From: Actinomyces sp.
Lineage (GTDB): Bacteria > Actinomycetota > Actinomycetes > Actinomycetales > Actinomycetaceae
Reading direction: 5' to 3'
Assembly (NCBI GenBank): GCA_018375675.1
Contig: JAHACW010000014.1
Location: 1-43,725 of the forward strand
Length of the DNA: 43,725 bases
Notes under the pieces: generated by a model
Seen by the model: the letters and a program-made list of their open reading frames with translations, nothing else
What the model was told of the DNA's origin: nothing
Database searches by the model: none
Shown: in pieces, positions 41,091-43,725 of the stretch
Layout: each line of letters starts with the position of its first letter
Position numbering within the stretch: the stretch's first letter is position 1
Translations under genes and position numbers: made by a program

Positions 41091-42551
41091 ATGCGTAGTC
41101 TCATGCAGTTAGCTGAAGAAGCTTCTTCGGCGCCGTTGTCGGAGCAGGACATCGATTGGCTGCACCTCCTCCTCGCGGACTGGCAGGTGCTCGCCGACCT
41201 GGCGGCCGCCGACCTGGTTCTGTGGCTGCCCGCCGACGACGGACGCTTCATCGCGGCAGCCCACTGCCGCCCTGCGACCTCGACGACCGTTCACGTGGAC
41301 GACATCATCGGCCTCCACTTGCCCGCCGCCCGCGAAATCGACCTGCGGCGCGCCCTTCAGACCGGGCAGGTCGTGCGCTCGCCCGCCGCCCGCTGGGCCG
41401 GCACCTACTCGATGATGGAAACCTGCGTGCCCGTGTGCCGCGACGGGCGCATCATCGCCGTCGTCACGCGCGAGGCCAACCTGTCGAGTCCGCGTCTGTC
41501 CCTCGGGTTCGAGGGGTGGACCGTCGCTGCGGCCGACACCCTGTGCCAGATGATGGCGCGCGGCGAATACCCCTACGACTCGACCCCGCAGGTCACCTCC
41601 CACGGCGTCCCGCGAGTCCTCGACGGCGCCGTCCTGCTGGATGCTGAGGGCCGCGTCCAGCACGCGACCCCCAACGCCGTGTCATGCCTGCGCCGCCTCG
41701 GCATCCGCACGCACGTGACCGGCAAGGTCCTCGCCCAGGAGATCACCGAAGTCATCGGCGACGGCACCCTCATCGAGGAATCCATGGCGGTCGTCGTTAT
41801 GGGCCGCGCCTCCTGGCGCGTCGAGATCGCCGCGCGCGCATCCACCGTCAGCATGCGCGCCCTGCCCCTCGTCAACGGGCGTAAGCGCCTGGGCGCCGTC
41901 ATTCTGACACGCGACGTCTCCGAGGTCCACCGCCACGAGCAGGAACTCATGACGAAGGATGCGACGATCCGCGAGATCCACCACCGCGTCAAGAACAACC
42001 TGCAGACCGTGTCCGCCCTGCTGCGACTCCAGTCGCGCCGCTCCTCCGAGGAAGCTGTCAAGGTGGCGCTCGCGGAGGCCGAGCGTCGCGTGCAGGCCAT
42101 CGCAACCGTGCACGCCGCCCTGTCGCAGAACGTGGACGAGTCGGTTGACTTCGACGAGGTCGCACGCACGATCGTGCGCATGGCGGGCGCGATCGCGTCC
42201 ACGGACCATAGTGTCGAGGTCATCACGACCGGCAGCTTTGGCACCATTCAGGCCGATCAGGCTCAGGCCCTGGCGACCGTCCTCAACGAGCTGGTCGCGA
42301 ACTCGGTCGAGCACGGCCTCGCGGACCGCGACGGTCTCATCGAGGTGCGCGCCGAGCGCGAGGGAACGTCCATGACCGTGACCGTCGCAGACAATGGCGT
42401 GGGCTTCGTGCCGGGCACGCCCATGAGCGGCCTGGGGACGCAGATCGTGCATCAGATGGTGCGCGGTGAGCTGAAGGGTTCGATCGAGTGGGCGCCGCGT
42501 GAGGGCGGCGGCACGCTCGTGACGCTCCACGCCAACCTGGACCCCGCCTGA
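41091..42551 (+). CDS. pdtaS: PdtaS-type sensor histidine kinase
   Basis: The 486-residue soluble kinase has an N-terminal GAF-like H_kinase_N domain (about 1-150), a PAS domain (about 165-285) and an HisKA_2 phosphoacceptor helix. In the helix, REIHHRVKNNLQTVSALLRL carries His297/His298, one of which is phosphorylated. An HATPase_c domain follows with NELVANSVEHGLA (N box), VADNGVGF (G1) and GLGTQIVHQM (G2). No membrane helix is present. In mycobacteria PdtaS phosphorylates the RNA-binding antiterminator PdtaR, which is not in this window. The convergent whiB1 neighbour matches Rv3220c-Rv3219. Confidence 0.92.
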   Translation: MRSLMQLAEEASSAPLSEQDIDWLHLLLADWQVLADLAAADLVLWLPADDGRFIAAAHCRPATSTTVHVDDIIGLHLPAAREIDLRRALQTGQVVRSPAARWAGTYSMMETCVPVCRDGRIIAVVTREANLSSPRLSLGFEGWTVAAADTLCQMMARGEYPYDSTPQVTSHGVPRVLDGAVLLDAEGRVQHATPNAVSCLRRLGIRTHVTGKVLAQEITEVIGDGTLIEESMAVVVMGRASWRVEIAARASTVSMRALPLVNGRKRLGAVILTRDVSEVHRHEQELMTKDATIREIHHRVKNNLQTVSALLRLQSRRSSEEAVKVALAEAERRVQAIATVHAALSQNVDESVDFDEVARTIVRMAGAIASTDHSVEVITTGSFGTIQADQAQALATVLNELVANSVEHGLADRDGLIEVRAEREGTSMTVTVADNGVGFVPGTPMSGLGTQIVHQMVRGELKGSIEWAPREGGGTLVTLHANLDPA

Positions 42552-42587
42552 TCGGGGCCCTGTGCGGGCAGCGTGAATCATCAACGA

Positions 42588-42624
42588 ACGAGGCCGGGGA
42601 TCCATTGTGGATCCTCGGCCTCGA
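42588..42624. terminator. Palindromic terminator, CCGGCC-family variant
   Basis: CGAGGCCGGGGATCCA pairs with TGGATCCTCGGCCTCG with one mismatch, between the pdtaS and whiB1 stops. It shares the ACGAGGCCGGGG arm with the family but has replaced the inner part. Confidence 0.8.
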
Positions 42625-42657
42625 TCGTCTGTGCGGCACGTGTGCCGCAGTGGTGTG

Positions 42658-42909
42658 TTAGCAGCCTGCGCGGCGTGCGCGCGCGGCGCGGCGCTTGAGG
42701 GAGCGGCGTTCTTCTTCACTCATGCCGCCCCACACGCCGGAGTCCTGGTTGTTGTCGATGGCCCACTGCAGGCAGATGCCCACGACCTCGCACTCGCGGC
42801 ACACGGCCTTGGCCTCGGCGACCTGCGTAATAGCCGGACCCGTGTTCCCGATGGGGAAGAAAAGTTCCGGGTCTACGGTCAGGCATGCTGCCTTACTGCG
42901 CCAATCCAT
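42658..42909 (-). CDS. whiB1: WhiB1-type iron-sulfur transcription factor
   Basis: This 83-residue actinobacterial redox- and NO-sensitive regulator binds a [4Fe-4S] cluster through Cys9, Cys37, Cys40 and Cys46 (MDWRSKAAC, then VCRECEVVGIC). The conserved turn GVWGGMSEEERR precedes a basic tail KRRAARARRAG used for DNA or sigma-factor contact. WRSKAAC and the position opposite pdtaS match WhiB1 (Rv3219). GAGGAG lies about 12 bases before the ATG, so this gene has a normal leader. The 42910-43061 region upstream should hold its promoter; I cannot assign boxes firmly. Confidence 0.92.
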   Translation of the reverse strand: MDWRSKAACLTVDPELFFPIGNTGPAITQVAEAKAVCRECEVVGICLQWAIDNNQDSGVWGGMSEEERRSLKRRAARARRAGC

Positions 42910-43061
42910 GATCTGTCTTTCGCTCCTCGCGTCCTGTGCGCCTGGTTCTCTTTTACTCTTTTTCAGTGTCCGCTAGGTCATCTTAGTCGCGCAAGGTCGT
43001 GTCAACAGTGAAATGGAGATGTCACTATGTGGCTGCTCACGACCAGCCAATAAGGTGGGAC

Positions 43062-43673
43062 TTAGGTGTTAACTGACCCTGCGGTCAGTTGGACAGTAGT
43101 GACGGTATCACCCTCACTGATCAGTCCGCAGGTCATGTCCCACCGTCGTGCCGTTAGGGCGAGCGGGGTCGTGTGGCTGTGTTGAATTAATGCGCGAATA
43201 ACGTTGTGTGTGGGGTTGAGCGCGAGGACTCTGTGCTTGTCCCATCTGGTGATACGAGTCCACGCTTCTTCGGGAATTACGTCAGAGATCTTTGGTGTTT
43301 CCCAACCGAGGTGGGCGTGGATGGCCTCGATGACCCGGGCATCGTCCCTGTGCCCGACGATGATCCACGGCAGTGCGTGTTCCCAGGTGGGGGCGCTGTA
43401 GGTGGGGCCTATCAGGATGGGGGAGCGTGTATTTCTGACCAACGCTGCGACCTGCGAGGGGGAGGGGATGTGCCAGCCGTTTTCGCCAGCTGGGCGGTCG
43501 TGTCGCAGGTGAATGGCCTGCCTGGGGATGCAGGTGAGGCGTGGCTTTACTCCCGGTCGCACGACGAGCGCCTGCCCCTCTCCGAGAGCGCGCAGTTCCC
43601 CGGGCGCGATCCCAGCGTGAACGGCCTCGTCCGTGTCCCTGGCTCGTACGATGCGCGTTGAGAATGCGCCCAT
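43062..43673 (-). CDS. Uncharacterised protein, possibly AbiEi-like; may extend beyond the window
   Basis: At least 203 residues are visible from the ATG at 43673. The frame has no stop before the window end, so the start may lie outside. RIVRARDTDEAVHAGIAPGELRALGEGQALVVRPGV resembles the small winged-helix start of AbiEi-like transcriptional regulators (an R-x-x-D-x-x-x-x-G-x-x-x-x-x-L-x-x-L pattern). The rest has SPILIGPTYSAPTWEHALPW and ITRWDKHRVLALNPTHNVI but no motif I recognise. There are more Thr, His and Ile codons than in nearby genes. No partner toxin gene is visible. Confidence 0.45.
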   Translation of the reverse strand: MGAFSTRIVRARDTDEAVHAGIAPGELRALGEGQALVVRPGVKPRLTCIPRQAIHLRHDRPAGENGWHIPSPSQVAALVRNTRSPILIGPTYSAPTWEHALPWIIVGHRDDARVIEAIHAHLGWETPKISDVIPEEAWTRITRWDKHRVLALNPTHNVIRALIQHSHTTPLALTARRWDMTCGLISEGDTVTTVQLTAGSVNT

Positions 43674-43725
43674 TGCCGCGCTCGACGGGGTGAACCTGCA
43701 CGTTGATCGCGGTTCGATCCACGGG

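Overview
The window looks like the chromosome of a high-GC Gram-positive actinobacterium. WhiB, a ClpS-DUF2017 pair, UPF0182, a PPA1309-family protein, a DUF2342 zincin, a PDZ-Lon protease and a UvrD2-type helicase all occur together, and GTG starts are common. The gene set and a secreted GH66 dextran-active enzyme suggest an oral or mucosal Actinomyces/Schaalia-type organism. That species guess is inference and no search was run. I see one tRNA gene (initiator tRNA-Met), and no rRNA, CRISPR array, insertion sequence or integrase.

Layout. 1-7.7 kb: the tail of a helicase, then pncB, clpS, a DUF2017 gene, murI, a metallo-beta-lactamase-fold phosphodiesterase-like gene, a LysR regulator, two small genes, rdgB and rph. 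Much of this order matches the Mycobacterium tuberculosis Rv1330c-Rv1341 neighbourhood. 7.7-18.3 kb: nudC, uvrD2, an E1/ThiF-like protein, a DUF2342 zincin, a PDZ-Lon protease, a PPA1309 protein and a UPF0182 membrane protein, which parallels Rv3193c-Rv3199c. 18.5-27 kb: two related small membrane proteins, the initiator tRNA, a large Gln/Pro/Gly-repeat membrane protein, MgtC, an amino-acid permease, a DUF4232 lipoprotein and two proteins of unknown function. 27.2-30 kb: the secreted GH66 enzyme. 30.4-35.7 kb is the accessory part: three related membrane proteins with shared flanks, a lone TfoX N-terminal domain, a TauE-like permease, and a two-gene cassette with a WXG100/EspC-like small protein and a WXG-calpain fusion. 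35.7-43.7 kb: fumC, an MFS transporter, the overlapping osmC-thyA-folA run, a DUF2505 gene, a PdtaS-type histidine kinase, whiB1 and a partly visible gene.

Two genome-style signals run through the window. First, at least twelve genes have a TANNNT hexamer exactly six bases before the ATG, the geometry expected of leaderless transcripts. Second, a family of near-identical palindromes with the arm GGCCCCGGCCTCGT sits at gene ends, mostly between convergent genes, where it probably terminates both transcripts. Degraded and half copies also occur, including inside two coding regions.

The most likely undescribed system is the 34.0-35.7 kb cassette. It encodes a predicted type VII secretion substrate pair in which the second protein carries a calpain-like cysteine protease domain with an apparently intact Cys-His-Asn triad.
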